A stretch of DNA of 64,000 bases from an uncultured Prevotellaceae bacterium (GCA_900315455.1 OMZE01000023.1:1-64000); one strand, 5' to 3'. Positions 26,601 to 34,372 are shown, counted from the first letter of the stretch. The notes: generated by a model not told the origin, from the sequence alone. Numbers and translations: made by a program.

Positions 26601-27043
26601 TCATCCTCGAGTTTGCCGGTAAGGGCTGCCAGGTCGGCAATTACGCCGTTGACAGTAGCCTGGTCGGCTTTCTCATCGAGTCTCTTGAGTGCTTCGTTGG
26701 CAGCCTCATACTGTGCTTCCAAGACGGACATCTTGGCCTCATAGTCTTCTTTCATTTGCTTGAGACTGGCCTGGAGCTCATCCACTACGCTTTTGTCTGC
26801 CTTGTTGTCCATGGCAGACTTCAATTGTGCCTCAAGGGCAGCAATCTGCGTCTCGTAAGTGGACTTCTGCGTATTGAGATCGTTCTCAAGCGCAGACTTG
26901 ACGTCGCTCATCTGCACACGAAGGGCTGCGATAGCATCCCTGTTGGCGCTGATGTCATCATCGTAGTCTTTACAAGACGTAAACAAACTCACAGATGCCA
27001 GGAAGACACCCAAGAGTAGCATACTAAATAATTTTTGTTTCAT
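23663..27043 (-). CDS. Large coiled-coil surface lipoprotein (DUF4988/PL29-N-terminal-like)
   Basis: The product has 1126 residues. It opens with a lipoprotein signal ending SLFTSCKDYDDDI (lipidated Cys near residue 24). A heptad-rich coiled coil runs from about 30 to 235 (ALRVQMSDVKSALENDLN, LTGKLEDETKAREAVEANLL, QMQELQQMIANVNVNLDAL). The remaining 880 residues are beta-rich with many Trp and Tyr and no motif I recognise as catalytic. CKDYDDDI plus coiled coil is a common start for Bacteroidetes surface proteins, some of them lyases, others adhesins. It is the first gene of the invertible operon, 138 bp from the right inverted repeat, and would be the first gene after the fixed promoter once the segment turns. 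Confidence 0.8.
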   Translation of the reverse strand: MKQKLFSMLLLGVFLASVSLFTSCKDYDDDISANRDAIAALRVQMSDVKSALENDLNTQKSTYETQIAALEAQLKSAMDNKADKSVVDELQASLKQMKEDYEAKMSVLEAQYEAANEALKRLDEKADQATVNGVIADLAALTGKLEDETKAREAVEANLLIQMNALQDFMQKYNDANLQGQIDELKKAIGEIETNVEINVMKSQMQELQQMIANVNVNLDALNVLIERMLNSIALVPYLYIDGIEAIEFTSLKYKEWNNIDLDYPSITGGTNLISNEETDATYRLNPSTVQRDGINEKGIDFVTYKAETRAGRPVEPSVVSFAGIKEFKNGYMTVRLRKNTTQSLNLSNNEIYIVSLKVPRNADSYEAADVYSENTRLAEKDYTPRIASLPFYVDGRTYTASEYGQTITRPHHYSPKYNVGTTEVGIYETRVDGNPLDVVSKIIYYKDKFDLNSIVTGCKLDGGYNGTCVQEITKDKLKEYGIVLRYDIPSPAYTQDVDHKTNQQEFAVVTQNGIVSSKTPAGVTDNKAVVGKEPIIRVQMVDTVHNKVADVRYLKIKWADVTEEDPDKPDCILADKNSETVLSCNSAIAEFTWREFVNEIYAKLEDSTGMSQSDFEEIYGSSPEITLSFATNWSPASDTSADASGTISYTSQPSAFPVWESTNNEHGDALIGKWTLAPEDIETVYCNSANDTKTFTAKIFFRSPDRKKHPNVWFNWNFTIKLPKLPSINGFYDQYWLDGKVGEEHDILPVQFNTQGQRDMVARGINYCVFNNNLMNAFTYNIVGGMKQFIVKDVPTCGTWDLQFRYEQTLNGYRPNYTTSSPGAWKSKGQWTNINSEVWNNFVAYQFMRIPNPSGKVLQLEWDDDHVSWCNNPQHKTCNLYADHIDWTLPVAPEQNLQKVAYDEILNPLANTDFVGKDGTVAPDRTHEKPLNFTVWAALNNWNYIPVLNYKAYMVAPLRINFAPNEAEWQDGEVSGSPVRWYDMFSCTDFRGYLVANKPDGTYSGEQKAWTQSLWNYYEVQNPSFDVQNALFAFETVNGDVKINNNIKVEDGQGMTSQQLYDYTNGNIQISFEYQPNGNYIYFWNNGGSNIESKVKVSIPVDLKYGFGYIKTRIVGWVYPHGWKN

Positions 27044-27181
27044 ACGATAGAAGTTAAAAAATTAATAATAAATAGAATATGTATAACAATATTTCTAAGT
27101 CTACTTAATTATTTAATAAGGTTATATTTTTTTAAGTCTTGACATTCCATTTTTTTGTAGGTGTACATAAGGTTCTTTACA

Positions 27182-27211
27182 TGTTTTTAGTATCTCTCGC
27201 GGAGAGATACT
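27182..27211 (-). repeat. Right 30-bp inverted repeat (IRR) of the invertible segment
   Basis: The reverse complement of this site equals the left repeat except at one base. The surrounding 31 bases (27185-27215) form a perfect palindrome with GCG centre, TTTTAGTATCTCTC against GAGAGATACTAAAA. The centre is GCG here and CGC in the left copy, as expected for inverted crossover sites. Confidence 0.85.
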
Positions 27212-27254
27212 AAAATGTCACCCATAGTGTTGAAACTTCAAAAAAATACACACC

Positions 27255-27626
27255 ATGCTACAACTACTCTTGTTCATGTTAGTGACCGTCATCATATTTG
27301 TCCTAATCGGTGCTTTCATTATCTTCAGATACGCTAAACAACTGAAAGCCGATGCCAGACAATGTGCCAAAGAGGCTGAGCACCTCCATAAAAAACTGGG
27401 TATGCTAACCGATCCCTCACATCTTTTCAACGACGAGGAACTTCACCAGATCAAACGTGAATACACCCCATTGCTCAGGAGGGTTTATCAACTCTACGAC
27501 AATCCGTTCATCTCCAACGATTATCTCAACGACCTTGGACTTGAGGACTTCATCGACGAGCGCAAGCACCTCAATCATTTTCAACTGATGAACAACCAGT
27601 CGCAAGAAAAAAGCAATGAGCCATGA
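27255..27626 (+). CDS. Single-span membrane protein of unknown function
   Basis: The product has 123 residues: an N-terminal membrane helix (LLLFMLVTVIIFVLIGAFII, about 4-23), a basic turn, then a charged, helical cytoplasmic part (LKADARQCAKEAEHLHKKLG, IKREYTPLLRRVYQLYDN). No family is recognised. It starts 43 bp outside the right inverted repeat on the plus strand, so its transcription could depend on which end of the segment faces it. A TTGACA-like hexamer at 27139-27144 with TACATA 18 bp on lies inside the segment, facing this gene, but is not the usual Bacteroidetes pattern. Confidence 0.65.
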   Translation: MLQLLLFMLVTVIIFVLIGAFIIFRYAKQLKADARQCAKEAEHLHKKLGMLTDPSHLFNDEELHQIKREYTPLLRRVYQLYDNPFISNDYLNDLGLEDFIDERKHLNHFQLMNNQSQEKSNEP

Positions 27627-27726
27627 AAAGGATTTTGGCAAAGAGTAGACCTTACATATATTACCAAGAAAAAAACCATGAGAATTGTTTTTTTAATTAA
27701 CATATTGTTTAACCAAATTACTAATT

Positions 27727-28230
27727 ATGAAAAAAGTATTATTATTAGTGTTCGTGGCAATGACCTGTATCGGAGCATTTGCCCAAAATGCCGGCGACAA
27801 GGCCGTTGGCGTGAACGTATCGTATGGAACTGATGCGAAAAACATTGGTTTAGGAGTAAAGGGACTGTACAACCTGACTGACCCCATTCGCTTTGAGGCA
27901 GCAGCCAATTACTGGCTGAAAAAGGATGGGGTAACATGCTGGGATGTTCAGGCCAATGCACACTATCTGTTCAAAGTGGGTGACATGTTGGCTATTTATC
28001 CTTTAGGTGGCGTTGGGTATATGCGTGCCTCAGTTGATGCCCAGGAAATTACCGTAGGTGGTGTGACAGCAAAAAGCGAAAGTACCTCCGACGGCGATAT
28101 CTTCTTCAATCTGGGCGGTGGCGCACAATACAATCTCAAGGACAACATCGCCATTACCGGAGAATTGAAATATCAATTCAAGGACAACGGACAACTTGTT
28201 ATCTGTACAGGCATAGCCTATAAGTTCTGA
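27727..28230 (+). CDS. Outer-membrane beta-barrel protein
   Basis: The product has 167 residues with signal peptide MKKVLLLVFVAMTCIGAFAQ and about eight alternating amphipathic strands (GVNVSYGTDAKNIGLGVKGL, AAANYWLKKDGVTCWDVQAN, AITGELKYQFKDNG), ending in Phe as usual for barrels inserted by BamA. It resembles small OmpA/OprF-like or OmpW-size barrels without a peptidoglycan domain. Role is probably structural or in small-molecule passage; nothing more specific can be supported. A hairpin at 28249-28279 follows the gene. Confidence 0.8.
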   Translation: MKKVLLLVFVAMTCIGAFAQNAGDKAVGVNVSYGTDAKNIGLGVKGLYNLTDPIRFEAAANYWLKKDGVTCWDVQANAHYLFKVGDMLAIYPLGGVGYMRASVDAQEITVGGVTAKSESTSDGDIFFNLGGGAQYNLKDNIAITGELKYQFKDNGQLVICTGIAYKF

Positions 28231-28248
28231 CAGTGATTCTATATCTAT

Positions 28249-28281
28249 GAGGGTGTGGCTCGTTGTTAGCCACATCCTCTT
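28249..28281 (+). terminator. Weak terminator-like hairpin after the beta-barrel gene
   Basis: GAGGGTGTGGCT and AGCCACATCCTC pair through a 7-base loop, with two mismatched or wobble positions. Only two T follow, so termination is likely weak. A second inverted repeat (GTTTTGTTG with CAACAAAAC, 28290-28327) follows at once. Confidence 0.4.
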
Positions 28282-28379
28282 ACACAGCAGTTTTGTTGCA
28301 CAGTTCTATTCTATAGCACCAACAAAACGGGTATCACTGAACGTATAACACAACATCATTGACAAACAAACCTACTATC

Positions 28380-28841
28380 ATGAAGAAAGTATTTCTTTTA
28401 TTGTCACTTTTCGTCCTTGCCCTCCCTGCCATATCAGATGACATGATTCTGCAGATATGGCAGTCGGACGGAAACGTTGTCTCCATCAACCTGAATGAGC
28501 AACCTGTGACCACCTATTCTGAGGGTAATCTTACCATTACCACGACAAAGACCGTCATCACCTATCCGCTGGAAAAAGTGGTGAAATACACATATGTGTC
28601 TGCTGAAGGCATCGACTCATTGGAAGGGATGAAATCACATTTCTCACAAGATGGTGAGACCCTCACCTTCTCCGGACTGACCCAAGGAACAGAGATTGCC
28701 ATATATTCCTCTGCCGGCATGGTCATTCAAAAGGTGAAAGCCAGAAATCAGCACAAGACCACCGTGTCCGTCTCCGACCTCCCCCCCGGAGTGTATTTGG
28801 TGAAAGTCAACGAGATAACCTATAAAATCACGAAGCGATGA
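28380..28841 (+). CDS. Small secreted protein with T9SS-type C-terminal signal
   Basis: The product has 153 residues from MKKVFLLLSLFVLALPAIS, a signal peptide; the in-frame ATG at 28359 only adds seven polar residues. The N-terminal half (QIWQSDGNVVSINLNEQPVT, TYPLEKVVKYTYVSAEG) is a short beta domain found at the start of many Prevotella surface proteins. The C-terminal half (GLTQGTEIAIYSSAGMVIQK to LPPGVYLVKVNEITYKI) is a type A sorting domain for type IX secretion. Essentially it is a carrier domain plus sorting signal, so it may be a partner of the next gene, whose start overlaps its stop by four bases (ATGA). Confidence 0.75.
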   Translation: MKKVFLLLSLFVLALPAISDDMILQIWQSDGNVVSINLNEQPVTTYSEGNLTITTTKTVITYPLEKVVKYTYVSAEGIDSLEGMKSHFSQDGETLTFSGLTQGTEIAIYSSAGMVIQKVKARNQHKTTVSVSDLPPGVYLVKVNEITYKITKR

Positions 28842-31800
28842 GAAACAATATTATTAGAAGCATCCTTATATTGGTCATGGCATTCTTGGCTTTGCCGATG
28901 ATGGGGCAAAACTATTTGAAAATCTATTTCAAAGACGGTCACACGGAGCGGCATTATATGCACCTTGTAAATAATATAACCATGACAAGATATGACATGG
29001 AGGGCAATCTTCATAGTGACTATCAGATGCAGCAGATTGTCATGTCAGATACTACATATTCCTATTATATTGATGACATTGACAGTATGACATTTAAGAA
29101 AGTGGATGAGGAGCAAATAAATAATTATGTGGAAATAATAAGAAACGTTGTAACACCAATTTACGAACAATGCTCTACTGCTGAGGAAATGGAAGAACAT
29201 CTCAACGAGATAAAAAACATTGAGGGAGTAGAGGATGTTTTATGCTCAGGAACAGAAATTATTATAAAAGTTCGCGATTGGCACGATATGGTTTTCATGT
29301 ATCCTGTTGTGACAGAAGATGGTGATATATCTTTGACAAGTGATTCAAAAAAAATAGAAGATCAGACTATAAAACTCCAGATGCAACATCTACAGGAAGA
29401 TGTTTCAAAAATCAAAGTCGCAATTGCATTTCAAATGATAGATGACCCAAGGTTTAAAGAACAAATGAACAGCTTGAAACACTTAACGGACCAATTTAAT
29501 GAAATGGGGTTTAAAGCAGTTTTTATTCCAAGTAAAGAAGGTGGAGATTTAGATATCGACTTTTATAGTAGACGAATGTTCGAGTATGACATTGTTATAT
29601 TAGACACTCATGGCTTTTATAATGAAAACTCAAATATACACGGTTTTTTAACAGGTGAATATCTTGGTGTATCAACTCCACAAATAATGTTTTGGAATTG
29701 GGTAGATGAACATTTGGATAAGTTTGGATTATATGGAATAGAGCCTCTAAAAACTGACATAGATGACGCATTTATTGGTTACTGTAGAACTGGTTATTTC
29801 ACTTCTGGTGTTTTTATAGGAGTCTATGAAAAACGTATAGGTAAAAACAGTCTTGGGTTCGGTGATGGCTATCATATAGTATTTAATGGAGCTTGTAGTT
29901 CCTTGGAGGGTAATAGTACCCTGATAAGACATGATGGTAAAGAATTCCCAGGTAGTGATGCAGTTGCTCAAATATTCTTTCACAAGGGCGCTGACATCTA
30001 TATGGGATACAATAATACATGTGAAGAATCTGGTCATGCAGCATATAATTATTACCAATGGATGTTAAGTGGATATTCTCATGAAACTGCTTTTGACCAT
30101 ATACCCGATTATCAAAAAGATCAACAAGAATTTGAAGCATCATTAATAGACATCTTCCAAACAGATTCAAAAAGAGGTCTATTTATTTTAAAAACTCAAA
30201 CAACAGAAAAGCCAGAGCAAGAAGTAAATGAAGAATATAAAAAAAATAAAGAAATAAAGTTAGAGGGACTAACTTATTCTTATTATCCGACAAGTATAGA
30301 CTTTGGTTTCAGAGTTAGTAAAGAGCAGAATGTCGACCAACTTGAAAGTTATCAATATCAAGAGTTTTTTTCCGATAATCCAAATTATGTAGAAGGAGCA
30401 ACAGATAAACAAGTGGCTTTTTCTGCAGTTTTCAATAACCCAGATCCAGGCGAAACATATTATTACCGAGCATTCACTTTTGACGGTATTCATCACAACT
30501 GGGGGGAAGAAAAGCATTTTACTATTAAAGGATTCGATAATCTCTCTATCTCCACCAATTCTGTTTCCTTAAATGTCGGCCAAACCACTACTATTGACAT
30601 TACCTCTGGCAGCGGCAGCTACATAATCGAGTGCAGTGATGAGCATATTGCCACAGCCTTTATTAGTGGTAACATAATATCTGTGAATGCGCTGAATGTA
30701 GGAGTGGCAACCATCACTGTTTCCGATAAGGTTTCAGGACAGACAGCCTCTATTTTGGTGACGGTGACAGGACAGGCAGACACCCGTGAACTGATGGTCA
30801 CCAAGACAGTGAACAAAACCGTCTTCTCCATCTACAAGAAAACACTCGACGAGAACGACTACCGCACGAATCCAGACGGCTGGAAGTGCTACCGCTCTGA
30901 ATTAATATTGGATATCATTAAGGAGGGGAAAACCGAATCGTATGTTGTGGACAACAACATCTATTTGGACAAACAGGATAGCCATCACGGAGGACAGCAG
31001 CCTTGCATGTTGCTTGACTTCAACAAAAACATGATTGGAATCTTCTGCAACCCAAAGGGAAGTGGCTACAACTATGAAATGGACGGCTACTTCTATTCTT
31101 CCTCCATGGACAATGTCAATTTCTCGAAGGAGACGGTCTTTGAAGGTGCCAATTGGGGATGGTTCCCATATTTCCGTGACTATGGGGATGACAACATCTA
31201 TCTGTGTAACTTCAGTTATGGCGGATATTTCACCATCTTGGCTGTAAGAGAGAATGGCTCATGGGAGTTATACTATGACAACGATGACATCAGTCCTGAA
31301 GCAGCCGAACAGATATGGAAGCGGATTGGCTCCGTGCTGGTTATCGGCAACACACAGGATGAGGATGTAGACGACCGCATCCACACAGTAATTCCAGAAG
31401 AGATACGAGATGAAATCGAAGAATACATTCCCATATATGACGGCATGAATCCTCCCAATATCGAGGATGCTTATTTCCTGAGTCCGCAAATCCTAATTGG
31501 TTCTTCTCGGAGTTTCGATTATATTGGCAGTGAATATGCTTATGAATATCAGAAATACAGCAATCAGGATATGGCCAACAATACGATAGACATGGTTCGT
31601 GTGCAGGGTGACGGTATCGAATGGGCAAAAGGCAGCGGTGCCTTCATCAGTGGCACAGGCAATAATTTCACCATTTATTTCATCATGGAAGGAGAAAGCG
31701 ATGGCATATGGACCAAAGAAGCCTACATTGTCTCTGGAACAAAGACAGCCTCGGGCATCAAGGATCTAACGTGTGGATTCATCTTGACGGAAAAGGGTGA

Positions 31801-31990
31801 CGACCCTGATGGCAGACTTGTAGATGTCGGGACTTTCCGTTTCTTCACAGACCAAGACGGAATGAGTGAGACCACCTCATGGCCTTATGGCACTCAATAT
31901 GGCACAAGAAAGCGTGTGAAAGAAAACAGTGACCGCCCAAACTCTCATGAAAAAAGTCATGCAACATTGAAACACCTGAAAAAACCATAA
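28838..31990 (+). CDS. Large exported protein with caspase-fold (clan CD, C25/C11-like) peptidase domain
   Basis: The product has 1050 residues. A signal peptide ends near residue 23 (LALPMMGQ). The same short beta domain as in the previous gene follows (LKIYFKDGHTERHYMH). The central domain (about 190-440) carries a likely catalytic dyad: His258 in IVILDTHGFY and Cys353 in VFNGACSSLEG, each after a hydrophobic strand, the arrangement of clan CD peptidases such as gingipain and clostripain. Residues about 565-650 form a Big-2-like Ig domain (SVSLNVGQTTTIDITSGSGS). The rest is unassigned and has no T9SS tail. Base composition shifts sharply within the gene: 17 of 60 bases are G/C at 29581-29640 but 34 of 60 at 30841-30900. 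Peptidase activity is inference. Confidence 0.7.
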   Translation: MRNNIIRSILILVMAFLALPMMGQNYLKIYFKDGHTERHYMHLVNNITMTRYDMEGNLHSDYQMQQIVMSDTTYSYYIDDIDSMTFKKVDEEQINNYVEIIRNVVTPIYEQCSTAEEMEEHLNEIKNIEGVEDVLCSGTEIIIKVRDWHDMVFMYPVVTEDGDISLTSDSKKIEDQTIKLQMQHLQEDVSKIKVAIAFQMIDDPRFKEQMNSLKHLTDQFNEMGFKAVFIPSKEGGDLDIDFYSRRMFEYDIVILDTHGFYNENSNIHGFLTGEYLGVSTPQIMFWNWVDEHLDKFGLYGIEPLKTDIDDAFIGYCRTGYFTSGVFIGVYEKRIGKNSLGFGDGYHIVFNGACSSLEGNSTLIRHDGKEFPGSDAVAQIFFHKGADIYMGYNNTCEESGHAAYNYYQWMLSGYSHETAFDHIPDYQKDQQEFEASLIDIFQTDSKRGLFILKTQTTEKPEQEVNEEYKKNKEIKLEGLTYSYYPTSIDFGFRVSKEQNVDQLESYQYQEFFSDNPNYVEGATDKQVAFSAVFNNPDPGETYYYRAFTFDGIHHNWGEEKHFTIKGFDNLSISTNSVSLNVGQTTTIDITSGSGSYIIECSDEHIATAFISGNIISVNALNVGVATITVSDKVSGQTASILVTVTGQADTRELMVTKTVNKTVFSIYKKTLDENDYRTNPDGWKCYRSELILDIIKEGKTESYVVDNNIYLDKQDSHHGGQQPCMLLDFNKNMIGIFCNPKGSGYNYEMDGYFYSSSMDNVNFSKETVFEGANWGWFPYFRDYGDDNIYLCNFSYGGYFTILAVRENGSWELYYDNDDISPEAAEQIWKRIGSVLVIGNTQDEDVDDRIHTVIPEEIRDEIEEYIPIYDGMNPPNIEDAYFLSPQILIGSSRSFDYIGSEYAYEYQKYSNQDMANNTIDMVRVQGDGIEWAKGSGAFISGTGNNFTIYFIMEGESDGIWTKEAYIVSGTKTASGIKDLTCGFILTEKGDDPDGRLVDVGTFRFFTDQDGMSETTSWPYGTQYGTRKRVKENSDRPNSHEKSHATLKHLKKP

Positions 31991-32031
31991 GGGAACGTTT
32001 CTGATTGAAGTGTGAACCTCATAACCTTTCG

Positions 32032-32068
32032 GCCCTCGTGCGCTAACATGGTGTGCGAGGGCTTTTTG
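32032..32068 (+). terminator. Terminator between convergent peptidase-like genes
   Basis: GCCCTCG and CGAGGGC (32032-32062) frame a stem extended by wobble pairs, followed by TTTTT. It sits 41 bp after the plus-strand stop and just before the 3' end of the facing lipoprotein gene. Confidence 0.7.
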
Positions 32069-32071
32069 ATT

Positions 32072-33280
32072 TTAGTGCGTAGCCATATACCATTTCGTCT
32101 GGCTTAGCGTGGCAGCATCGGGGTTGGTACTGGTTTCAGAGGTGGTGATGCCTGAGAAACTGCGGATATCCATCCTTCCCATGTAAGTAGAATAATAAGA
32201 ATTGGTGCACGCCTTGTAAGGAACAACCAGGGAGAGTTGCTCATGGAAACGAGCCAGAAGTACGCTATCTGGACAGATATGGTCGAAGGTGTCGCCCATG
32301 TCGTAGAAGAGCGGTGGGTCGAAACCGTCCATCGACTGGATGCTCTTGCTGGGCGATACAGCATCGCGATAATTGATATTGATGGTCCGTACCACATCTG
32401 CCAAAGCCTGTAGTTGGCGGCAGTCGGTGACGGCCACGGTGCCATAGGGAAGGTAGTAGTCGCTATAGAAGTCGAGGAACGCCTCGCACAGTTTCTGGTA
32501 ATTCACATTGCCCACGAGGTATCGGGCACACTGGTAGTAAGGGAAGCCATAGGCCATGATTTCCGAAGGACAAGCAATGATGTAATCGGTGACCTGGCGC
32601 AACTCGTAGGCCACCTCTACCGATGACATGTAGCAGTCGTCGAAGAGGATGTAATCCATGTGGAGCCCTGTGCTGGCAATCGCTTCGGCAAGGGTATGGA
32701 TTTCTATCTGGAAGGCAGGCACCAGTCCGCCAAACCATCTCGTAATGGGCTTGTCATACGGCATACGGTAAACCGGCAGATGGCTTTGCCCCGTGTCGGC
32801 AGGCAACCAAGCCATGCCATGTCCACCGATAATGAGCGAATAGCGCTGTGCCGGCGCATGGTTTCTCAATTCGACGAGCATGTCGCTAAGGTTTTCGCGG
32901 AGGGTATAATTAGGATGGGCAACCACTTGGAATGTGTCGCGCACGGCCTTGCCGTTGTCATTCTTTAGTTCCATAAAAATGGCCGTTTTGGCATCTGTGG
33001 CAAGACATACCACCACTCTGTCGCCCTGGAGTATTCCTTCGGCGATGGATTTCTCGAAATCCTCGATGTTGGCTTCGAAAAAATCAACCATATTGTTAGA
33101 CCATGGCATGAACAGCATCACGGTGTGGCGTGTCAAGGGAGGCTCATGTTCAGGGTCGTCATGGCATGCTCCCAACAACACCGCACCCATCAATATCACC
33201 ATGGGAAAGAAGATTTTCCACAAATATTGAGGCAATTTACGAACTCTATTTTTCCCTATTGTTTTCAAGCGTGTTTGCAC
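32072..33280 (-). CDS. Clostripain-like (C11) lipoprotein
   Basis: The product has 402 residues. After a long basic start comes a lipoprotein signal (FFPMVILMGAVLLGACHDD, Cys39). The peptidase C11 core is visible: TVMLFMPWSNNM at the first strand, catalytic His154 in LIIGGHGMAWLP and catalytic Cys216 in YILFDDCYMSSVEVAYEL. C11 enzymes cut after Arg or Lys and usually self-activate. An ATG at residue 27 (MVILMGAV) would also give a lipoprotein signal, so the start is uncertain. It faces the other clan CD candidate across a single terminator. Confidence 0.87.
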   Translation of the reverse strand: MQTRLKTIGKNRVRKLPQYLWKIFFPMVILMGAVLLGACHDDPEHEPPLTRHTVMLFMPWSNNMVDFFEANIEDFEKSIAEGILQGDRVVVCLATDAKTAIFMELKNDNGKAVRDTFQVVAHPNYTLRENLSDMLVELRNHAPAQRYSLIIGGHGMAWLPADTGQSHLPVYRMPYDKPITRWFGGLVPAFQIEIHTLAEAIASTGLHMDYILFDDCYMSSVEVAYELRQVTDYIIACPSEIMAYGFPYYQCARYLVGNVNYQKLCEAFLDFYSDYYLPYGTVAVTDCRQLQALADVVRTININYRDAVSPSKSIQSMDGFDPPLFYDMGDTFDHICPDSVLLARFHEQLSLVVPYKACTNSYYSTYMGRMDIRSFSGITTSETSTNPDAATLSQTKWYMATH

Positions 33281-33670
33281 GTTTAAATTGCTATAATGTT
33301 ATCAGTTGTAAATCAGAACTTTATCGCATTTCATTTTCTCGAAAGACAGTTGCCGGCAAGCCTGTCACGATATTTCTGAATAGAGGTGTAAAGTTACGAA
33401 AAATCAGGGGAAAACAGAAGTTTTTTCCAAGAAAAATACAGACTAAATCAATTCATCTTTCGTCATCATATTTTGCACATTCCCACTATATTAGTTTGCC
33501 TTGCGTCACATTACTTTTTTTGTCACAGATATACAAAAAGTGCTGTTGGGAAGTAATTATTCAGTTGCTATAGGGGTATAAAAATGCTTTTTCTGGCAAA
33601 ATCTTTTACCGTCAAGGCATCAAAAAAGCCCGCATGGCTGCGGGCTTGTATGGTTGGCTGAACAACGACT
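33281..33670. other. Intergenic stretch without a recognised gene
   Basis: The 390 bp are AT-rich. Apart from the terminator at 33622-33645 I see no convincing promoter, repeat or gene. It probably contains the promoter of the clostripain-like gene, but no TAnnTTTG match is present on that strand. Confidence 0.5.
33622..33645 (-). terminator. Terminator of the small lipoprotein gene
   Basis: On the minus strand GCCCGCAGCCATGCGGGC forms a 7-bp stem with a 4-base loop, followed by TTTTTT. It starts 26 bp after the stop codon at 33671. Confidence 0.85.
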
Positions 33671-34126
33671 TTAGAGGTCGATGTCGGCGATGCCGAGTTC
33701 TTCCGCCACTTGTTTCTGGAACACGGTGTCGGCCATCACGGCTTTTCCTATCTCACTGGTTTGAGCAATAGAGTCGAATTGATCAAATAATTTGTCCATG
33801 GGCTCCATCTCTTCCATCAGTTTGGCCAGATCGCCAAGGGCAGCAGCGGCTTTTTCGGGGTCGTCGCCCACTTGCTTTTGCATCTCGCCGATTTTCTTGA
33901 ACATAGGAGCGATAGCGGTCATGGCAGCCTTGATGTTGGTCTTCCAATCGTCGATGGTCCAGTTGGCACTTTCGGCTTTTGCCTTTGCCACGATGTCCTC
34001 GAGGCTGGGTGTCTCTGCCACTTGCTCTGTAGCATCGCCCTGAGCGGGTTGATCACTCTTTTCTCTGCAAGACCCCAGGCAGAAAGCCATCATGAGGGCC
34101 AGCATTCCGATCCACAAATTTTTCAT
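33671..34126 (-). CDS. Small Ala/Glu/Met-rich lipoprotein
   Basis: The product has 151 residues with lipoprotein signal MKNLWIGMLALMMAFCLGSC, an acidic linker and an all-helical mature domain (IVAKAKAESANWTIDDWKTN, LGDLAKLMEEMEPMDKLFDQ). It resembles small DUF-type lipoproteins of Bacteroidetes whose role is unknown. It is a single gene with its own terminator, and its upstream gap of 246 bp shows no other gene. Confidence 0.75.
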   Translation of the reverse strand: MKNLWIGMLALMMAFCLGSCREKSDQPAQGDATEQVAETPSLEDIVAKAKAESANWTIDDWKTNIKAAMTAIAPMFKKIGEMQKQVGDDPEKAAAALGDLAKLMEEMEPMDKLFDQFDSIAQTSEIGKAVMADTVFQKQVAEELGIADIDL

Positions 34127-34372
34127 TTTTTCGTGTAGTTTTTTTAGTTAAACATCGTTGGACTTTCGCTCACCTGTCTTCATTCATTCTTTCATTCTAA
34201 AAACGAGCGAAATGCCAACACAATAAAAATCTCAGGACAAAAATAAGACAATATTACCAATCATGCAAGAAAACTGACAAAAAACGAACAAAATATTACA
34301 AAAATGATACAAATAGACAAGTTTAAGTATCGCATTTGCTCTTTTTTAGGGAATTAAAGGAAATAAACGTCT

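Larger units (their letters stand above)
18780..27211. mobile_element. Candidate invertible 8.4-kb surface-protein segment with its own tyrosine recombinase
   Basis: The segment is bounded by 30-bp inverted repeats (29/30 matches) and carries five genes, all leftward: coiled-coil lipoprotein, small lipoprotein, modular T9SS-type surface protein, BspA-like LRR protein and a tyrosine recombinase next to the left repeat. Bacteroidales are known to flip DNA with such recombinases at inverted repeats to vary surface structures. Here whole coding genes would flip past a fixed outside promoter (18736-18767). No Bacteroidetes-type promoter is seen facing left between the right repeat and the first gene. 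There are no mobilisation, replication or transposase genes. Present orientation is predicted OFF. Inversion itself is inference; the repeats and gene content are seen directly. Confidence 0.7.

Noticed and set aside
18780-27211. Inverted repeats read as terminal repeats of a transposon or as att sites of an integrative element
   Set aside because: There is no transposase, relaxase or replication gene, integration sites should be in direct orientation, and the similarity beyond the palindrome is only found in inverted orientation.
27185-27215. Perfect palindrome at the right repeat as a transcription terminator
   Set aside because: The stem is followed by A rather than T on either strand, and the sequence is shared with the distant left repeat.
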